64,000 nucleotides of DNA from Bacillota bacterium (lineage in GTDB: Bacteria > Bacillota > UBA4882 > UBA10575). The stretch spans positions 86,696-150,695 of the forward strand of contig DUQR01000041.1 of the NCBI GenBank assembly GCA_012837715.1. The letters are read 5' to 3'. The notes beneath the pieces are model-generated. The model was not told the origin of the DNA and did not search any database. It saw only the letters and a program-made list of their open reading frames with translations. Both the position numbers and the translations under genes were made by a program. Positions 27,523 to 39,376 of this stretch are shown here, one piece after another (the stretch's first letter is position 1; each line of letters begins with the position of its first letter).

Positions 27523-29205
27523 TCAGTTCCGGATTAGATCGGATTCACCGACGATCACATCTTCCAGAGCGGCGCCGGGCGGCACCATCGGCCAGACCTT
27601 ATGTTCCCGGTCGATCTCGCAATTGATAACTACTGTCCGGTTTAAAGCTAAAGCTTCCTTAAGGACCGGCGCCACCTCCTTCTTCGCGGTCAGGTTATAA
27701 CCCACCGCCCCAAAGGCCTCGGCCAGCTTCACAAAATCGGTCTTCCGGTCCAAAGTGGTTTGAGAGTATCGTTTATCATAAAACATACTTTGCCACTGCC
27801 GGACCATGCCCAAGGCATGGTTGTTCATGATCACCACAATAATCGGGAGTTTATACTCGACGGCGGTGGCCAGTTCATTGAGGTTCATCCGGAAGCTGCC
27901 ATCACCCGCGATATTAAACACCCGCTTCCCCGGGCAGGCAATCGAAGCCCCGATCGCCGCGCCCAGACCAAAACCCATTGTGCCCAGTCCGCCGGAGGTG
28001 ATTAAGGATCTGGGTTTTGTAAACTTGTAATGCTGGGCGGTCCAGATCTGATGCTGCCCCACTTCAGTGCAGATTAATGCCTCTCCGCCGGTCAGCTCGG
28101 AGATTTGTTCCAAGATATACTCGGGGGTCAACTCGTCACCATTCCCCTCCCGTCCATTCTGGCCTTTCAATTCCATGACATACCGCAGCCACCGGGAGCG
28201 GTCCTTAGGTTGAATCCCTTGGTTGATCTTGTGCAAAACCTCCTTAACATCCCCGATGATGTGGTGGGCAACCCGGATGTTCTTATTAACTTCAGCCTCG
28301 TCGATATCGATCTGAATAATCTTGGCCTTGGGCGCAAACCGGTCCAGCTTACTGATGACCCGGTCGCTGAAACGGGCGCCGACGGCAAGGAGCAGGTCAC
28401 ATTGGGTCACCGCTAAATTAGAGGCTTTTGTTCCATGCATCCCGACCATTCCCGTGTACAACTCATGGGTGGCCGGAAAGGCGCCCATCCCCATCAGACT
28501 TAGGGTAACCGGCGAATTGGTTTTGACCGCTAATTCATACAACTCCGCCGCCGCCTCCGCCGCGATCACCCCGCCCCCGGCATAGATCATTGGTTTTTCC
28601 GCATGATGGATAAACGCTACTGCCTGGGCAATGTCCTCATCTTTAATAATGTAGTTGTTATTCTTGGGTGGATTAATGCTCTCCCGCTCATACTCGCACT
28701 CCTGAACCGTTATATCCTTGGGGATATCGATCAGGACCGGCCCCGGCCGTCCTTGCTTGGCAATGTGAAAAGCCTTTCGAACAATACCGGCCAACTCTTC
28801 AACTTTCCTAACCACGAAATTATGCTTGGTAATCGGCATAGTAATTCCCGCAATATCCACTTCCTGGAAACTATCCTTGCCCAGGAGATTTAGAGCCACA
28901 TTGCCGGTGATTGCCACCAGGGGAATGGAATCCATAAATGCGGTCGCGATTCCGGTCACCAAATTGGTGGCGCCTGGGCCGGAGGTGGCCAGACAGACGC
29001 CGACCTTTCCCGAGGCCCGCGCATAGCCGTCGGCTGCGTGGGCTGCCCCTTGTTCATGTGAAGTCAAATAATGTTTAATTTCATCCTTGTACTTGTATAA
29101 TGAATCATAGATATTTAAAACCGCGCCTCCGGGAAACCCGAAAATTGCATCCACACCTTGTTCAATAAGGCATTCCACTAATATATCAGCGCCGGATAAA
29201 CGCAA
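27523..29205 (-). CDS. ilvB: Acetolactate synthase large (catalytic) subunit
   Basis: A 560-residue thiamine diphosphate enzyme. The catalytic Glu is in SHEQGAAHAADGYARASGKVG (position near 50), FAD contacts lie in the middle, and the ThDP/Mg motif is GDGSFRMNLNELATAVEYK ending at NNHALG. It joins two pyruvates to acetolactate, or pyruvate and 2-ketobutyrate to acetohydroxybutyrate, the first step to valine, leucine and isoleucine. The start appears to be TTG with AGGTGG eight bases before. It is the last gene of the operon, far from its regulatory subunit IlvN, which is first. No clear terminator follows; an amidohydrolase remnant does. Confidence 0.96.
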   Translation of the reverse strand: MRLSGADILVECLIEQGVDAIFGFPGGAVLNIYDSLYKYKDEIKHYLTSHEQGAAHAADGYARASGKVGVCLATSGPGATNLVTGIATAFMDSIPLVAITGNVALNLLGKDSFQEVDIAGITMPITKHNFVVRKVEELAGIVRKAFHIAKQGRPGPVLIDIPKDITVQECEYERESINPPKNNNYIIKDEDIAQAVAFIHHAEKPMIYAGGGVIAAEAAAELYELAVKTNSPVTLSLMGMGAFPATHELYTGMVGMHGTKASNLAVTQCDLLLAVGARFSDRVISKLDRFAPKAKIIQIDIDEAEVNKNIRVAHHIIGDVKEVLHKINQGIQPKDRSRWLRYVMELKGQNGREGNGDELTPEYILEQISELTGGEALICTEVGQHQIWTAQHYKFTKPRSLITSGGLGTMGFGLGAAIGASIACPGKRVFNIAGDGSFRMNLNELATAVEYKLPIIVVIMNNHALGMVRQWQSMFYDKRYSQTTLDRKTDFVKLAEAFGAVGYNLTAKKEVAPVLKEALALNRTVVINCEIDREHKVWPMVPPGAALEDVIVGESDLIRN

Positions 29206-29239
29206 TTAACACACCACCTTTTCACCAGTTCTAAAAGAT

Positions 29240-29267
29240 CTCGTCGCTCGCTCCCCGTCGCTCTTCA
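29240..29267. repeat. CTCGTCR heptad remnant (four units) between ilvD and ilvB
   Basis: Four in-phase 7-base units related to CTCGTCG run to the ilvD stop codon. It is the same unit as the long array at 55542-55688. Confidence 0.55.
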
Positions 29268-30932
29268 ACCGGATATTTTCAGGACAGCGCCTTCACTGGC
29301 GGAAGAGACAAAGCGAACATACCGGGCCAGATAACCCTGGTTGATCTTGGGCGGGGGAGCGACCCAGCCTTCCCTTCGGCGCGCCAGTTCTTCGTCGGAA
29401 ACTTGCAAGGTGAGGGTACCCTGCTCCATATCAATGGCAATCACATCGCCATCCTGCACAAACGCGATGGGTCCGCCTTCGGCGGCTTCCGGCGAGACAT
29501 GTCCAATACTTGCTCCCCGGGTCGCGCCACTAAATCGGCCATCGGTAATCAGAGCGACCTGCGCATCTAAACCCATCCCGGCCAGCACGGAAGTGGGCAT
29601 CAACATCTCCCGCATCCCCGGACCGCCCCGCGGCCCTTCATAACGGATGACCACCACGTCACCGGCTTTGATCTGACCGGATAAAATTGCTGCTACCGCC
29701 TGGTCTTCTCCATCAAAAACGCGGGCCGGGCCTTCATGGATCATCATCTCCGCCGCCACGGCGCTGCGCTTAACCACACTACCATTGGGCGCCAGGTTCC
29801 CTTTGAGCACCGCGATCCCGCCGGTTGGCGCATAGGGATTGTCAATCGGCCGGATCACAGCGGGGTTATGATTAACCGCCTGAGCAAAATTAGCGCCAAG
29901 CGTCTGGCCGGTCACGGTCAGACAATCGGTTTTCAGTAACCCCTGCCGGGAAAGCTCCTTCATTACCGCCGCAATGCCCCCCGCGGCATCAAGCTCTTCC
30001 ACATAATGGGGACCGGCTGGCGCCAATCGGCATAAATTCGGAGTCTGTGCGCTGATCTGGTTAGCCATTTCCAAATCAAACTTCACGCCGGCTTCATAGG
30101 CGATCGCCGCCAAATGCAACATACTATTGGTGCTACCACCCAAAGCCATATCCACCGCCAGCGCATTATGAAAGGCTTCTTCCGTCATGATCGCCTTTGG
30201 CTTTACCTCCTTCTTTACCAGGTCCATAATCCCCATCCCGGTCCGCTTGGCCAAACGAATCCGGGCCGAATACACCGCGGGAATCGTTCCGTTGCCCGGC
30301 AAGGCCATGCCCAACGCCTCGGTCAGACAGTTCATACTGTTGGCCGTAAACATCCCGGAACAGGAGCCGCAACTCGGGCAGGCGCTATTTTCATATTCCT
30401 GAAGCTCTTTTTCACTAATCTTCCCTGCCTTCAAGGCGCCAACGGCTTCAAACATATCGGTCAGACTGAGCTCTTTTCCGCCGCTATAGCCTTTCAGCAT
30501 CGGCCCACCGCTCACAACAATGGCCGGAATATTCAGACGGGCGGCGGCCATCAGCATCCCCGGGACAATCTTGTCACAGTTGGGCACTAAAACCAGTCCG
30601 TCAAAACCGTGGGCCAAAGCCATGGCTTCGATACTGTCGGCAATGAGTTCCCGGGAAGGTAAAGAATAGTGCATCCCAAGATGACCCATGGCAATTCCGT
30701 CACAGACACCGATCGCCGGGAACTCGATGGGCGTCCCTCCGGCCATCGTCACCCCGGTCTTGACCGCCTCCGTAATTTGGTCCAGATGTAAATGCCCCGG
30801 AACAATCTGACTTTGCGCATTAACAATCCCGATCAAGGGCCGGTTGATTTCTTCCTCGGTAAAACCTAAAGCTTTGAAAAGAGAACGGTGCGGAGCCCGT
30901 TCCAAACCCGCTTTAACCGCCTCACTCCTCAC
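29265..30932 (-). CDS. ilvD: Dihydroxy-acid dehydratase
   Basis: A 555-residue iron-sulfur dehydratase. Cluster cysteines are in [13 protein letters not shown] and [19 protein letters not shown]. It converts dihydroxyisovalerate and dihydroxymethylvalerate to the 2-oxo acids for valine/leucine and isoleucine. Length and motifs are standard. The start is GTG at 30932 with GAGGGTGA close upstream. It lies between leuB and ilvB in the same direction; a 154-base gap separates it from leuB. Confidence 0.97.
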   Translation of the reverse strand: MRSEAVKAGLERAPHRSLFKALGFTEEEINRPLIGIVNAQSQIVPGHLHLDQITEAVKTGVTMAGGTPIEFPAIGVCDGIAMGHLGMHYSLPSRELIADSIEAMALAHGFDGLVLVPNCDKIVPGMLMAAARLNIPAIVVSGGPMLKGYSGGKELSLTDMFEAVGALKAGKISEKELQEYENSACPSCGSCSGMFTANSMNCLTEALGMALPGNGTIPAVYSARIRLAKRTGMGIMDLVKKEVKPKAIMTEEAFHNALAVDMALGGSTNSMLHLAAIAYEAGVKFDLEMANQISAQTPNLCRLAPAGPHYVEELDAAGGIAAVMKELSRQGLLKTDCLTVTGQTLGANFAQAVNHNPAVIRPIDNPYAPTGGIAVLKGNLAPNGSVVKRSAVAAEMMIHEGPARVFDGEDQAVAAILSGQIKAGDVVVIRYEGPRGGPGMREMLMPTSVLAGMGLDAQVALITDGRFSGATRGASIGHVSPEAAEGGPIAFVQDGDVIAIDMEQGTLTLQVSDEELARRREGWVAPPPKINQGYLARYVRFVSSASEGAVLKISG

Positions 30933-31086
30933 AGAATCACCCTCTCATCCCCAAACATTCTTTATTCAGCTTTTCCCGTTGGAACTAGCTAAAAATGATT
31001 CCCCGCCAATAGATCGTGTGCACCTCAAATTCAGCAATCAATACAATTAATTAAGATAAATATAACAAAAACAACGTAAAAACCGA

Positions 31087-32169
31087 TTATTGAATGTAAC
31101 CACTGATCAGCTTCCCCATTTGTGCCGTACCGACCAAAGTTTTCCCCGGATTCATAAGATCACCGGTTCGGTACCCTTTAGCCAACACCTGTTGGACCGC
31201 CTGTTCAATCGCGGCGGCTTCTTGGGGGAGAGCAAAGGAATACCGTAACATCATCGCCACCGATAAAATAGTAGCAATGGGGTTGGCCCGATCTTGACCG
31301 GCCAAATCGGGGGCTGAACCATGAACGGGTTCATAAAGACCGAAATTACCATGGGCCAGACTGGCCGAAGGCAGCATCCCGATCGAACCTGTAATCATAC
31401 TGGCCTCATCGGAAAGAATATCTCCAAACATATTGGTAGTGAGAATCACATCAAACTGTTTCGGGTCTCTCACCAGTTGCATGGAAGCGTTGTCCACATA
31501 CAAATGGTTCAGCTTAACCTCGGGGTAATCCGCGGCGACCCTGGTCACTACCGCCCGCCATAACCGGGAGCTTTCAAGGATATTGGCCTTATCAACACTG
31601 GTCACCTGGCGTCGCCGGTTCCGCGCGATCGTAAAAGCGATCCGGGCAATCCGTTCCACTTCCGCTTCACTGTAAACCTCGGTATCAAAAGCTTCTTCAC
31701 CCATCTTTTCGGTAGTCCGGCGGCCTTTCGGCCCAAAATAGATCCCGCCGGTTAATTCCCGGACCACCAGGAGATCAAGGCCTTCCCCAATGATCTCCGG
31801 CTTGAGGGGGCAAGCCTCCTGTAACTCTTTATACAAGAGCGCCGGTCTTAAATTGGCGTAAAGTCCCAACTGACCCCGGAGCCCCAAAAGCGCCTTTTCC
31901 GGTCTTTTATCGCCGGGCAGATCATCCCACTGGTCGCCACCCACCGCGCCCAAGAGGACAGCATCACTCGCCCGACACGCCGCGACCGTCTCCGGGGGCA
32001 ACGGATTGCCCGTGGCTTCAATGGCGCAACCACCGGCCAATAATGTTTTCGTCACAAACTGATGTCCATAAACCTTACCGATCTGCTCTAATACACCGAG
32101 TGCCGCGTCAACCACCTCGGGACCGATTCCGTCCCCCGGAATCACCGCTAATTTGTAAGTGCCCCCCAT
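31087..32169 (-). CDS. leuB: 3-isopropylmalate dehydrogenase
   Basis: A 360-residue beta-decarboxylating dehydrogenase: [13 protein letters not shown] at the start, substrate residues in [16 protein letters not shown] and [10 protein letters not shown], and the NAD-site [16 protein letters not shown]. It oxidises and decarboxylates 3-isopropylmalate for leucine; in a citramalate pathway it would also act on 3-methylmalate for isoleucine. The ATG at 32169 is chosen because GGAGGT lies seven bases upstream; a GTG nine bases earlier overlaps that site. It follows leuCD in the operon. Confidence 0.96.
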   Translation of the reverse strand: MGGTYKLAVIPGDGIGPEVVDAALGVLEQIGKVYGHQFVTKTLLAGGCAIEATGNPLPPETVAACRASDAVLLGAVGGDQWDDLPGDKRPEKALLGLRGQLGLYANLRPALLYKELQEACPLKPEIIGEGLDLLVVRELTGGIYFGPKGRRTTEKMGEEAFDTEVYSEAEVERIARIAFTIARNRRRQVTSVDKANILESSRLWRAVVTRVAADYPEVKLNHLYVDNASMQLVRDPKQFDVILTTNMFGDILSDEASMITGSIGMLPSASLAHGNFGLYEPVHGSAPDLAGQDRANPIATILSVAMMLRYSFALPQEAAAIEQAVQQVLAKGYRTGDLMNPGKTLVGTAQMGKLISGYIQ

Positions 32170-32265
32170 AGGAGCCACCTCCCTTTCACCATGCTCTACC
32201 GCCAGTGTTGCTGACCAATCCGTCCGTGATCAATACCCCTGGCGCCCGGACGCGCCAACCGCTTT

Positions 32266-32760
32266 TCACCACTTACTTTCGGCTTTAATGTGGTTGATCA
32301 GTCCTTCCGCCGCCATAATCTTTTGCATAAATTCCGGGAAAGGTTGGGCCTGAAAAACCTGGCCCTTCGTCAAATTGACGATTTTTCCCTGGTCAAAATC
32401 GACCTCAAGCTCATCGCCGGCTTCTGTCCCCGCGGCGGCTTCCGGAGATTCAAGAATGGGCAGACCGATATTAATGGCATTACGGTAAAAAATCCGGGCA
32501 AAAGTGGCGGCAATGACGCAGGAGACCTTCGCTGTCTTGATGGCCAAGGGGGCATGTTCCCGGGAAGAACCGCAGCCAAAGTTTTTCCCGGCCACAATGA
32601 TATCCCCCGCTTGCACCCGTTGGCTGAATTCCGGATCCAGATCTTCCAGACAATGGGCAGCCAATTCCTGAGGATCGAACGTATTTAGGTAACGGGCCGG
32701 GATGATGACATCCGTATCAACATTGTCTTTATATTTGAAGACTCTACCCTTCGCTTTCAT
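32266..32760 (-). CDS. leuD: 3-isopropylmalate dehydratase small subunit
   Basis: A 164-residue protein of the short LeuD type: [15 protein letters not shown] near the N-terminus, [15 protein letters not shown] and an [14 protein letters not shown] core. It pairs with LeuC to isomerise 2- to 3-isopropylmalate, and probably citramalate to methylmalate. The ATG at 32760 has AAAGGAGG six bases before it. A 124-base gap separates it from leuC and contains a short heptad repeat. Confidence 0.97.
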   Translation of the reverse strand: MKAKGRVFKYKDNVDTDVIIPARYLNTFDPQELAAHCLEDLDPEFSQRVQAGDIIVAGKNFGCGSSREHAPLAIKTAKVSCVIAATFARIFYRNAINIGLPILESPEAAAGTEAGDELEVDFDQGKIVNLTKGQVFQAQPFPEFMQKIMAAEGLINHIKAESKW

Positions 32761-32779
32761 CACAAACCTCCTTTTCCCT

Positions 32780-32814
32780 CTCGTCGCTCTATACTCGTCA
32801 TTCGTTGCTCGCAG
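32780..32814. repeat. CTCGTCR heptad remnant (five units) between leuC and leuD
   Basis: Five in-phase 7-base units, two of them exact (CTCGTCG, CTCGTCA). Same repeat as in the carB-pyrK gap. Confidence 0.6.
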
Positions 32815-32884
32815 GAATGATGGCCTTAACCTAGCGGGCAGAATGGTGTTCTCCGCTAATCTGGAAAATAATAGCTTTGACTCC

Positions 32885-34144
32885 CTACACTTGAGCCGGA
32901 TCCGTTATCTTCCCGGTTAGCGCCGAAGCAGCGGCTACCGCCGGGCTGGCCAGGTATACTTCCGACTCGGGATGACCCATCCGCCCGACAAAATTCCGGT
33001 TGGTGGTCGAGACCGCTCGTTCGCCCCGGGCCAGAATCCCCATGTGTCCGCCGAGACAGGGGCCACAGGTGGGCGTGGAAACTACGGCCCCGGCCGTCAC
33101 TAGATCCTCAATGATCCCTTCCCGCAAGGCCTGGAGGTATATCCGCTGGGTCCCCGGGAAAACCAGGACCCGCACCCCTTTCTTCACCTTTTTTCCCTTT
33201 AAGATCCCGGCCGCCGTTCTTAGATCGGACAACCGCCCGTTGGTACAGGACCCAATGACCACCTGGTCGATTTGAATATCCTCCACTTCATCAATGGTCT
33301 TCGTATTGGCCGGCAAGTGCGGAAAAGCAACGGTCGGCCGGAGGGTGCTCAAATCCAGTTCGTACTCTTCGTCGTAAACCGCATCGGCATCCGGCTCGTA
33401 GATCCGGTAGGCCTTGGTGGAATGCTCCTTTACATAGGCAATGGTTTTCGCATCCACCATAAAGATCCCGTTTTTCGCCCCGGCTTCAATGGCCATATTG
33501 GCAATGGTAAACCGGTCGTCCATCGACAGATGAGCCAGACCGTCCCCCATAAACTCCATGGATTTATACAAGGCGCCGTCGACCCCGATCTGGCCGATAA
33601 TATGGAGAATTATATCCTTCCCCGAAACCCAGGGCGCCGGTTGGTTTTTCAGAACAAACTTCAGGGCGGAAGGCACTTTAAACCACAAGCGGCCCGTGGC
33701 CATCCCCGCGGCCATATCGGTACTGCCCACCCCGGTGGAAAAGGCGCCCAGGGCCCCATAGGTACAGGTATGAGAGTCGGCCCCGATAATTAAATCACCC
33801 GGCACCGCCAATCCTTGTTCGGGGATGAGGCAGTGCTCGATCCCCATTGCGCCGACTTCAAAGTAGTTGGCGATCCCCATCTGGTGGGCAAACTCCCGAA
33901 CCATTTTACACTGCTCGGCCGCCTTAAGGTCTTTATTCGGGGTAAAATGATCGGGAACGATCGCGATCTTTTCCCCGTCAAACACCTGGGTGTAGCCGGT
34001 CTTGTGAAACTCATTGATCGCCACCGGCGTGGTCACATCATTCCCCAGGACTAAATCTAAATTCGCCTCCAACAGCTCTCCCGGCCTGACCTCCCCTTTT
34101 CCCGCATGGGCGGCCAGGATCTTTTGCGACATGGTCATTCCCAT
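32885..34144 (-). CDS. leuC: 3-isopropylmalate dehydratase large subunit
   Basis: A 419-residue aconitase-family subunit of the prokaryote/thermophile LeuC type (LeuC2-like). The 4Fe-4S cysteines lie in IGSCTNGR and [11 protein letters not shown], and [20 protein letters not shown] is the substrate/cluster loop. It works with LeuD. The ATG at 34144 is preferred over the GTG at 34162 because GGAGG lies seven bases before it; the GTG would overlap cimA. Gap to cimA is 14 bases, so tight co-translation is likely. Confidence 0.96.
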   Translation of the reverse strand: MGMTMSQKILAAHAGKGEVRPGELLEANLDLVLGNDVTTPVAINEFHKTGYTQVFDGEKIAIVPDHFTPNKDLKAAEQCKMVREFAHQMGIANYFEVGAMGIEHCLIPEQGLAVPGDLIIGADSHTCTYGALGAFSTGVGSTDMAAGMATGRLWFKVPSALKFVLKNQPAPWVSGKDIILHIIGQIGVDGALYKSMEFMGDGLAHLSMDDRFTIANMAIEAGAKNGIFMVDAKTIAYVKEHSTKAYRIYEPDADAVYDEEYELDLSTLRPTVAFPHLPANTKTIDEVEDIQIDQVVIGSCTNGRLSDLRTAAGILKGKKVKKGVRVLVFPGTQRIYLQALREGIIEDLVTAGAVVSTPTCGPCLGGHMGILARGERAVSTTNRNFVGRMGHPESEVYLASPAVAAASALTGKITDPAQV

Positions 34145-34158
34145 TTTTCTTTCCTCCG

Positions 34159-35748
34159 TCACAAATAGACTTTTATCTTCTTTTCAAGCTCTTTAAGGAG
34201 TTTGTATTCAATGGAATCAACAAGGGCAATCCAACTAGCTTCAATGATGTCGGTGGATACCCCCACCGTCGTCCAGACTGTTTCCCCGTCGGTCGATTCG
34301 ATCAACACCCGCACCTTCGCGGCGGTCGCCTGGTTGGAATCAATCACCCGGACCTTAAAGTCGGTCAAGTGCACCCGGGAAAGTTCCGGATAGAAGACCT
34401 CCAACACCTTGCGTAAGGCCCGGTCCAGAGCATGAACAGGCCCATCCCCTTCCGCGGCGGTGATCTCCGATTTACCATCCACATTTACTTTGATCAAGGC
34501 CGAAGCCGACGGTCCGGACATTTTGGGCTGTTCCGTCATGAGCTGGAACTTTTCTAATTCAAAAAAGGGTTTATATTTACCCAGTTGCTTACGGACAATC
34601 AATTCAAAAGTGCTTTCCGCCCCTTCAAACTGATAACCTTGGTGTTCCATCTCCTTAATTCGCTGGATAATTTGCTCCGCTTCCGGCGAGTTTTTATCGA
34701 GCGTCGGGTCAATCTCCTTAATTTTTTCCACAATCGTTTTCCTGCCGGCCACCTCGGACATGAGAAATCTTCGCTTATTCCCGACCAGACCGGGGTCGAT
34801 ATGCTCAAAGGAGCTGGCGGCTTTACTGACCCCATCGATATGCATCCCGCCTTTATGGGCAAAGGCCGAGTTTCCCACGTACGGGTCGCGTTTATAGAGA
34901 CTAATATTAGCGATTTCCGCAATTTTTCGCGCGGTATAAGTCAGGTTGGCCATTTGTTCATCGGGAATACAAAGGAAATTCCGCTTTAACTGCAGGTTGG
35001 GAATGATCGTGCTTAGGTTGGCATTACCGCATCTTTCGCCAAACCCGGTGTAGGTTCCTTGCACATGGGTGGCCCCGGCCTCCACAGCCATAATTGAGTT
35101 GGCCACGGCTAACCCGCAGTCATTATGGGTATGAATCCCCAGTTTGGTCTGGAATTTTCCCGCTATGGTTTGAACAATCTGAACTACTTCCGACGGAAAA
35201 CAGCCACCATTGGTGTCACAGAGCACTAGACAGTCGGCGCCGCCTTCTACAGCAGCCTGTAGCGTCTGGACGGCATATTCCGGATTATTTTTGTAACCGT
35301 CAAAAAAGTGCTCCGCATCGTAGATTACTTCCTTCCCCTTTTTTTTAAAATAACGAACCGTCTCGTTAATCATCCGCAGGTTTTCTTCGAGAGAGGTCTG
35401 GATTATTTTAGTGACATGGAAATCCCAGCTTTTACCGAAAATTGAGACCACGGGCGTAGCTGCGCTGAGCAGAGCAGAGATGTTTCTATCCTGTTCAATT
35501 TGGGTATCCCGCCGACGGGTACTGCCGAAAGCCACTAGTTTGGCCTTTTGCAAGGGAGTATTCAGCATCCGCGCAAAAAACTCCATATCTTTCGGGTTGG
35601 AGCCGGGATTTCCGGCTTCAATATAAGCGACGCCCAGGTTATCCAAGGCTTCGACAATCTTCAGTTTATCTTCTACCGAAAAGGAGATCCCCTCCGCCTG
35701 AGCTCCATCGCGAAGGGTGGAATCTAAAATGTCAACTCTTGGCCGCAA
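34159..35748 (-). CDS. cimA: (R)-citramalate synthase
   Basis: A 529-residue member of the 2-isopropylmalate synthase superfamily, of the CimA branch: the N-terminal barrel starts [20 protein letters not shown] (LeuA here has [15 protein letters not shown] instead), and [13 protein letters not shown] is typical of CimA. The metal ligands HTHNDCGLA are present, and a LeuA-like allosteric domain occupies about residues 390-520. It condenses acetyl-CoA and pyruvate to citramalate, the threonine-independent route to 2-ketobutyrate and isoleucine. Start is TTG with AAGGGG upstream. Its placement between leuA and leuC lets the LeuBCD enzymes process its product. Confidence 0.93.
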   Translation of the reverse strand: MRPRVDILDSTLRDGAQAEGISFSVEDKLKIVEALDNLGVAYIEAGNPGSNPKDMEFFARMLNTPLQKAKLVAFGSTRRRDTQIEQDRNISALLSAATPVVSIFGKSWDFHVTKIIQTSLEENLRMINETVRYFKKKGKEVIYDAEHFFDGYKNNPEYAVQTLQAAVEGGADCLVLCDTNGGCFPSEVVQIVQTIAGKFQTKLGIHTHNDCGLAVANSIMAVEAGATHVQGTYTGFGERCGNANLSTIIPNLQLKRNFLCIPDEQMANLTYTARKIAEIANISLYKRDPYVGNSAFAHKGGMHIDGVSKAASSFEHIDPGLVGNKRRFLMSEVAGRKTIVEKIKEIDPTLDKNSPEAEQIIQRIKEMEHQGYQFEGAESTFELIVRKQLGKYKPFFELEKFQLMTEQPKMSGPSASALIKVNVDGKSEITAAEGDGPVHALDRALRKVLEVFYPELSRVHLTDFKVRVIDSNQATAAKVRVLIESTDGETVWTTVGVSTDIIEASWIALVDSIEYKLLKELEKKIKVYL

Positions 35749-35765
35749 AATAAATCAACCCCTTG

Positions 35766-37310
35766 TCAACCACTTTGCACCTGCGTTTCCAATTTTTCTT
35801 CATAGATCATCTTATTAATGGCATTAATATACGAAAGGACACTGGCTTCAAAAATATCGGTACTAACCCCTTTACCCGTAAAGATCCGGCTGTTTCTCCT
35901 GATCCGAACATAGGCTTCGCCCTGGGCATCCTGGCCTTCGGTCACCGAGTTGACTTTGTAATCCTCAAGGACAAAGGAATGGCCTACAATCTTTTCAATG
36001 GCTTTAAAAGCGGCATAAACCGGGCCGTCACCAGAAGCAACCTTCTCGATCAATTTCGGTTCGCCGTTTTCCTTGATCAGCCGGACCGAAGCGGTCGCGG
36101 TAATGGTATTCCCGGTATTGATCACAAAGCGGTCCAGTTTGTAAACGGCCGGAATTTCTACTTTTTTCTGAGAAACTAAGACCTCCAGGTCGGCATCTTG
36201 GACCACCTTTTTCTTGTCGGCCAGCACTTTAAATTTGGCAAAGGCCGCATCTAGCTCTTCCTTGGTCAGGTTGTAACCCATACTTTTTAAATGTTCTTCA
36301 AAGGCATGGCGACCGGAGTGTTTGCCTAGCACCATCGTGTTCTTCTTTAGCCCAATCGATTCCGGCGTCATAATCTCATAAGTGCTGCGGTCAGCCAAGA
36401 CACCATGCTGGTGAATACCGGCTTCATGGGCAAAGGCGTTGGCCCCCACGATCGCCTTATTGGGTTGGACCCCGACCCCGGTGATATTGCTCAACAGGTT
36501 GGAAGAACGGTAAATCTGGGTGGTATCCACCTTCAAATCCACGTCGTAAAGGGCGTTTCTGGTCTTCAGCGCCATCACGATCTCTTCCAGCGCGGCATTG
36601 CCCGCCCGTTCCCCAATCCCGTTAATGGTGCATTCAACCTGGCTTACCCCGGCCCGCACCGCCGCCAGCGAATTGGCCACCGCCATGCCCAGATCGTTAT
36701 GGCAGTGGACCGAAAGGATTACCTGATCGATGTTGGGCACGTTTTCTTTAAGGTACTGGATCAAGCGGAAAAATTCATCAGGGGTGGTATAGCCGACCGT
36801 ATCCGGAACATTGATCACAGTCGCCCCCGCCCTAATGGCTGTTTCAAAAACCCGACATAGAAATTGCGGATTACTTCTGGTCGCATCTTCCGCCGAAAAC
36901 TCCACGTTGGGACAGTACTTTCTAGCGTAAGCCACCATTGCTTTGGTCCGGGCTAAAACCTCTTCCGGCGTCATTTTCAACTTATACTTCATATGAATCT
37001 CCGAAGTGGCAATGAAGGTATGAATCAGCGGATTTACCGCCTGCTTGAGGGCTTCCGCCGACCGGTCGATATCTTGCTCATTAGCCCGGGAAAGACTGGC
37101 CACCGTACAGTCCTTGATTGTTTCGGCGACAGCTTTAACCGCTTGAAAATCACCGGGTGAAGCAATGGCAAAGCCAGCTTCAATGACATCAACTTTAAGA
37201 CGCTCCAGTTGCTTTGCCACCTCAAGCTTTTCTTGAATATTCATGCTGCAACCGGGGGATTGTTCCCCGTCTCTTAAGGTTGTGTCAAAAATATACACAC
37301 GTCTGGCCAT
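35766..37310 (-). CDS. leuA: 2-isopropylmalate synthase
   Basis: A 514-residue enzyme: barrel with [16 protein letters not shown], metal ligands in [15 protein letters not shown], then a C-terminal allosteric domain (about 390-505) with the usual leucine-binding fold. It commits 2-ketoisovalerate to leucine and is normally inhibited by leucine. The ATG has AAAGGAG four bases upstream. It is the third gene of the operon, 17 bases ahead of cimA. Confidence 0.96.
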   Translation of the reverse strand: MARRVYIFDTTLRDGEQSPGCSMNIQEKLEVAKQLERLKVDVIEAGFAIASPGDFQAVKAVAETIKDCTVASLSRANEQDIDRSAEALKQAVNPLIHTFIATSEIHMKYKLKMTPEEVLARTKAMVAYARKYCPNVEFSAEDATRSNPQFLCRVFETAIRAGATVINVPDTVGYTTPDEFFRLIQYLKENVPNIDQVILSVHCHNDLGMAVANSLAAVRAGVSQVECTINGIGERAGNAALEEIVMALKTRNALYDVDLKVDTTQIYRSSNLLSNITGVGVQPNKAIVGANAFAHEAGIHQHGVLADRSTYEIMTPESIGLKKNTMVLGKHSGRHAFEEHLKSMGYNLTKEELDAAFAKFKVLADKKKVVQDADLEVLVSQKKVEIPAVYKLDRFVINTGNTITATASVRLIKENGEPKLIEKVASGDGPVYAAFKAIEKIVGHSFVLEDYKVNSVTEGQDAQGEAYVRIRRNSRIFTGKGVSTDIFEASVLSYINAINKMIYEEKLETQVQSG

Positions 37311-37382
37311 GGTACTCCTTTCCGCTGAAACAAGCCTTTGTTGTCCTGATAAATAATCTAAGTGGTATTGCTTACTACGAAC

Positions 37383-38372
37383 TCACTTATTCCAGCTCAT
37401 CATCTTTCTCAGTTCTTTACCGACCTGCTCGATCTGGCTTTCCTGTTCCATCCGGCGTCTGGCGTTAAAATACGGCCGGTTTACCTGGTTTTCCAGGAGC
37501 CATTTTCGGGCAAAGGAACCATCCTGAACCTCACGGAGGATCTTTTTCATTTCTTGACGGGTCTCTTCGGTGATAATCCGTTTTCCGGTGCAATAATCAC
37601 CGTATTCGGCCGTGTCCGAAATGGAGTAGCGCATAAAACTTAATCCGCCTTTGTTAATCAGGTCAACAATGAGTTTCATCTCATGGACACATTCGAAATA
37701 GGCGCTCTCCGGTTGATAGCCGGCTTCCACCAATGTTTCAAAACCCGCCTTCATCAGCTCGCAGATTCCGCCGCACAGCACAGCCTGTTCACCAAAGAGA
37801 TCGGTCTCGGTTTCTTCTTGGAAGGTCGTCTCCAGAATACCGGCCCGGGCGCCACCGATCCCCGCCGCATAAGCCAAAGCCACTTCCAGAGTGTCTCCGG
37901 TCGCATCCTGGTGAACCGCAACCAGACAGGGCACCCCTTTACCCTCCTGATACTGGCTTCTGACCGTATGTCCCGGTCCTTTGGGCGCTACCATGAACAC
38001 ATTAACCTCGGCCGGTGGGACAATCTGCCCATAGTGAATGTTAAAACCATGGGCAAAAGCCAGACTCTTGCCGGGTTTCAAATTCGGGGCAATACTTTCC
38101 GCATAGATTTTGGGTTGTTTTTCATCATTGACAAGGATCATGATCACATCGGCCTGCCGGGCAGCTTCAAAGGCGGTTGCCACCTTCAGTCCTGCTTCTT
38201 CCGCCGCTTTCCATGATTTACTGCCCTCGTATAGTCCGACGATCACGTCGATCCCCGAATCATGCAGGTTCAAGGCGTGGGCATGCCCTTGGCTACCGTA
38301 ACCAATCACCGCTACTGTTTTCCCCTTTAAGACCTCTAGCTTACAATCTTTTTCATAATACATCTTTGCCAT
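37383..38372 (-). CDS. ilvC: Ketol-acid reductoisomerase, class I
   Basis: A 329-residue class I enzyme: [17 protein letters not shown] dinucleotide site, [10 protein letters not shown], and the metal ligands in [11 protein letters not shown] and later Glu residues. The cofactor loop reads GLYEGSKSW; the serines favour NADPH, with Tyr in place of the more common Arg. It isomerises and reduces acetolactate or acetohydroxybutyrate. It begins two bases after the ilvN stop, with its ribosome site inside the last ilvN codons (GGAGGAGG), so translation is coupled. Confidence 0.97.
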   Translation of the reverse strand: MAKMYYEKDCKLEVLKGKTVAVIGYGSQGHAHALNLHDSGIDVIVGLYEGSKSWKAAEEAGLKVATAFEAARQADVIMILVNDEKQPKIYAESIAPNLKPGKSLAFAHGFNIHYGQIVPPAEVNVFMVAPKGPGHTVRSQYQEGKGVPCLVAVHQDATGDTLEVALAYAAGIGGARAGILETTFQEETETDLFGEQAVLCGGICELMKAGFETLVEAGYQPESAYFECVHEMKLIVDLINKGGLSFMRYSISDTAEYGDYCTGKRIITEETRQEMKKILREVQDGSFARKWLLENQVNRPYFNARRRMEQESQIEQVGKELRKMMSWNK

Positions 38373-38374
38373 TT

Positions 38375-38890
38375 TTAGACCTCCTCCATATTTTCTTGTT
38401 CATGCAGCGCCTGATGTCCGCGCTGAATCGCTGTAAGTCCGGTTCGGACAATTTCAATCACACCGTAGGACTCCATGAGGTTAACAAAGGCTTCAATTTT
38501 GTCTTCATCCCCAGTCATCTCCACCGTCAACGAATCTTTAGCCACATCAACGATGTTCGCCCGGAAGATATCGACCACCTCGATCACCGAGGCCCGCGTC
38601 GTCAGATCGGTCCGCACTTTAATCAAGGCCAGTTCCCGAAAGACTGAGCATTCCGGTTCCAAGCGCACCACTTTGATCACGTTGATTAGCTTTTTCACTT
38701 GTTTGATGATCTGTTCCAAGATATGGTCGTCGCCCCGGACAACAATGGTCATCCGGGAAATCCCTGGATTTTCTGTCCTTCCCACCGACAGACTGTCAAT
38801 ATTATACCCCCGGCGGCTGAACAGGCTTGACACGCGAGCGAGCACACCGGATTGGTCTTCGACAAGCACTGAAAGGATATGTCTGTTCAT
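38375..38890 (-). CDS. ilvN: Acetolactate synthase small (regulatory) subunit
   Basis: A 171-residue protein with an N-terminal ACT domain ([23 protein letters not shown] in pieces, about residues 4-75) and the C-terminal AHAS small-subunit domain. It binds valine and stimulates and feedback-inhibits IlvB. It is the first gene behind the T-box leader, whereas its catalytic partner is last, about 9 kb away in the same operon. Confidence 0.96.
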   Translation of the reverse strand: MNRHILSVLVEDQSGVLARVSSLFSRRGYNIDSLSVGRTENPGISRMTIVVRGDDHILEQIIKQVKKLINVIKVVRLEPECSVFRELALIKVRTDLTTRASVIEVVDIFRANIVDVAKDSLTVEMTGDEDKIEAFVNLMESYGVIEIVRTGLTAIQRGHQALHEQENMEEV

Positions 38891-39078
38891 TATTTCCCTC
38901 CTTATCTTGATTCGGGCTTTTTAGGTGATCATGCGGGGTAACCGTTTTTAGCGGTGACAACAGAAAATAAACATAAAGTCATCCTCTTGTTGGCACCTTA
39001 CATATTTGTTATTTTTTAACATACCCGGATTAAATTAGTTCCCGCCCAACGCTTCCCTACATCCCTAAAGAAGGTATA

Positions 39079-39352
39079 AAAAAACCCCGTCCTTCACCAT
39101 CTACTGGGACAGGGACGAGGGTTCTGCTCCGCGTGTTACCACCCTGGTTCATCCTTATCTTACGATAAAGACCTCTTGAGGTTCGAAGAAACCTTCGCCT
39201 GTAACGGGGCTTCCCGTATCTTCTTACTCCGCGTTCGGAAGATCTGCTGAGGAGAGAGAAGTATTCCGCAATCCTGCTGATTTCCACCCACCATCAGCTC
39301 TCTGTAAGAATTTACCCGGAATACCAGGCTCCTTCATCGCATTTCCATAAGT
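39079..39352 (-). promoter_or_regulatory. T-box leader of the ilv-leu operon
   Basis: The minus strand carries the T-box core AGGGTGGTAACACGCGG (39129-39149 region), preceded by the stem I landmarks ATGCGATGAAG, AGAGAGC and the GGTGGAAA loop, and followed by a terminator (GGACGAGGGTT with AACCCCGTCC, then eight Ts, 39079-39123). Uncharged tRNA pairs with a specifier codon and the T-box to prevent termination. I could not fix the specifier: the region near 39250-39275 allows more than one triplet. Position before ilvN predicts a branched-chain tRNA, probably leucine or isoleucine. Confidence 0.93.
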
Positions 39353-39376
39353 TACTTTTAATTATTATTTCCACCG

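Noticed and set aside
39057..39287. 76-codon frame in the ilv leader
   Set aside because: It coincides with the T-box structure and terminator and has no ribosome site; the RNA explains the conservation.
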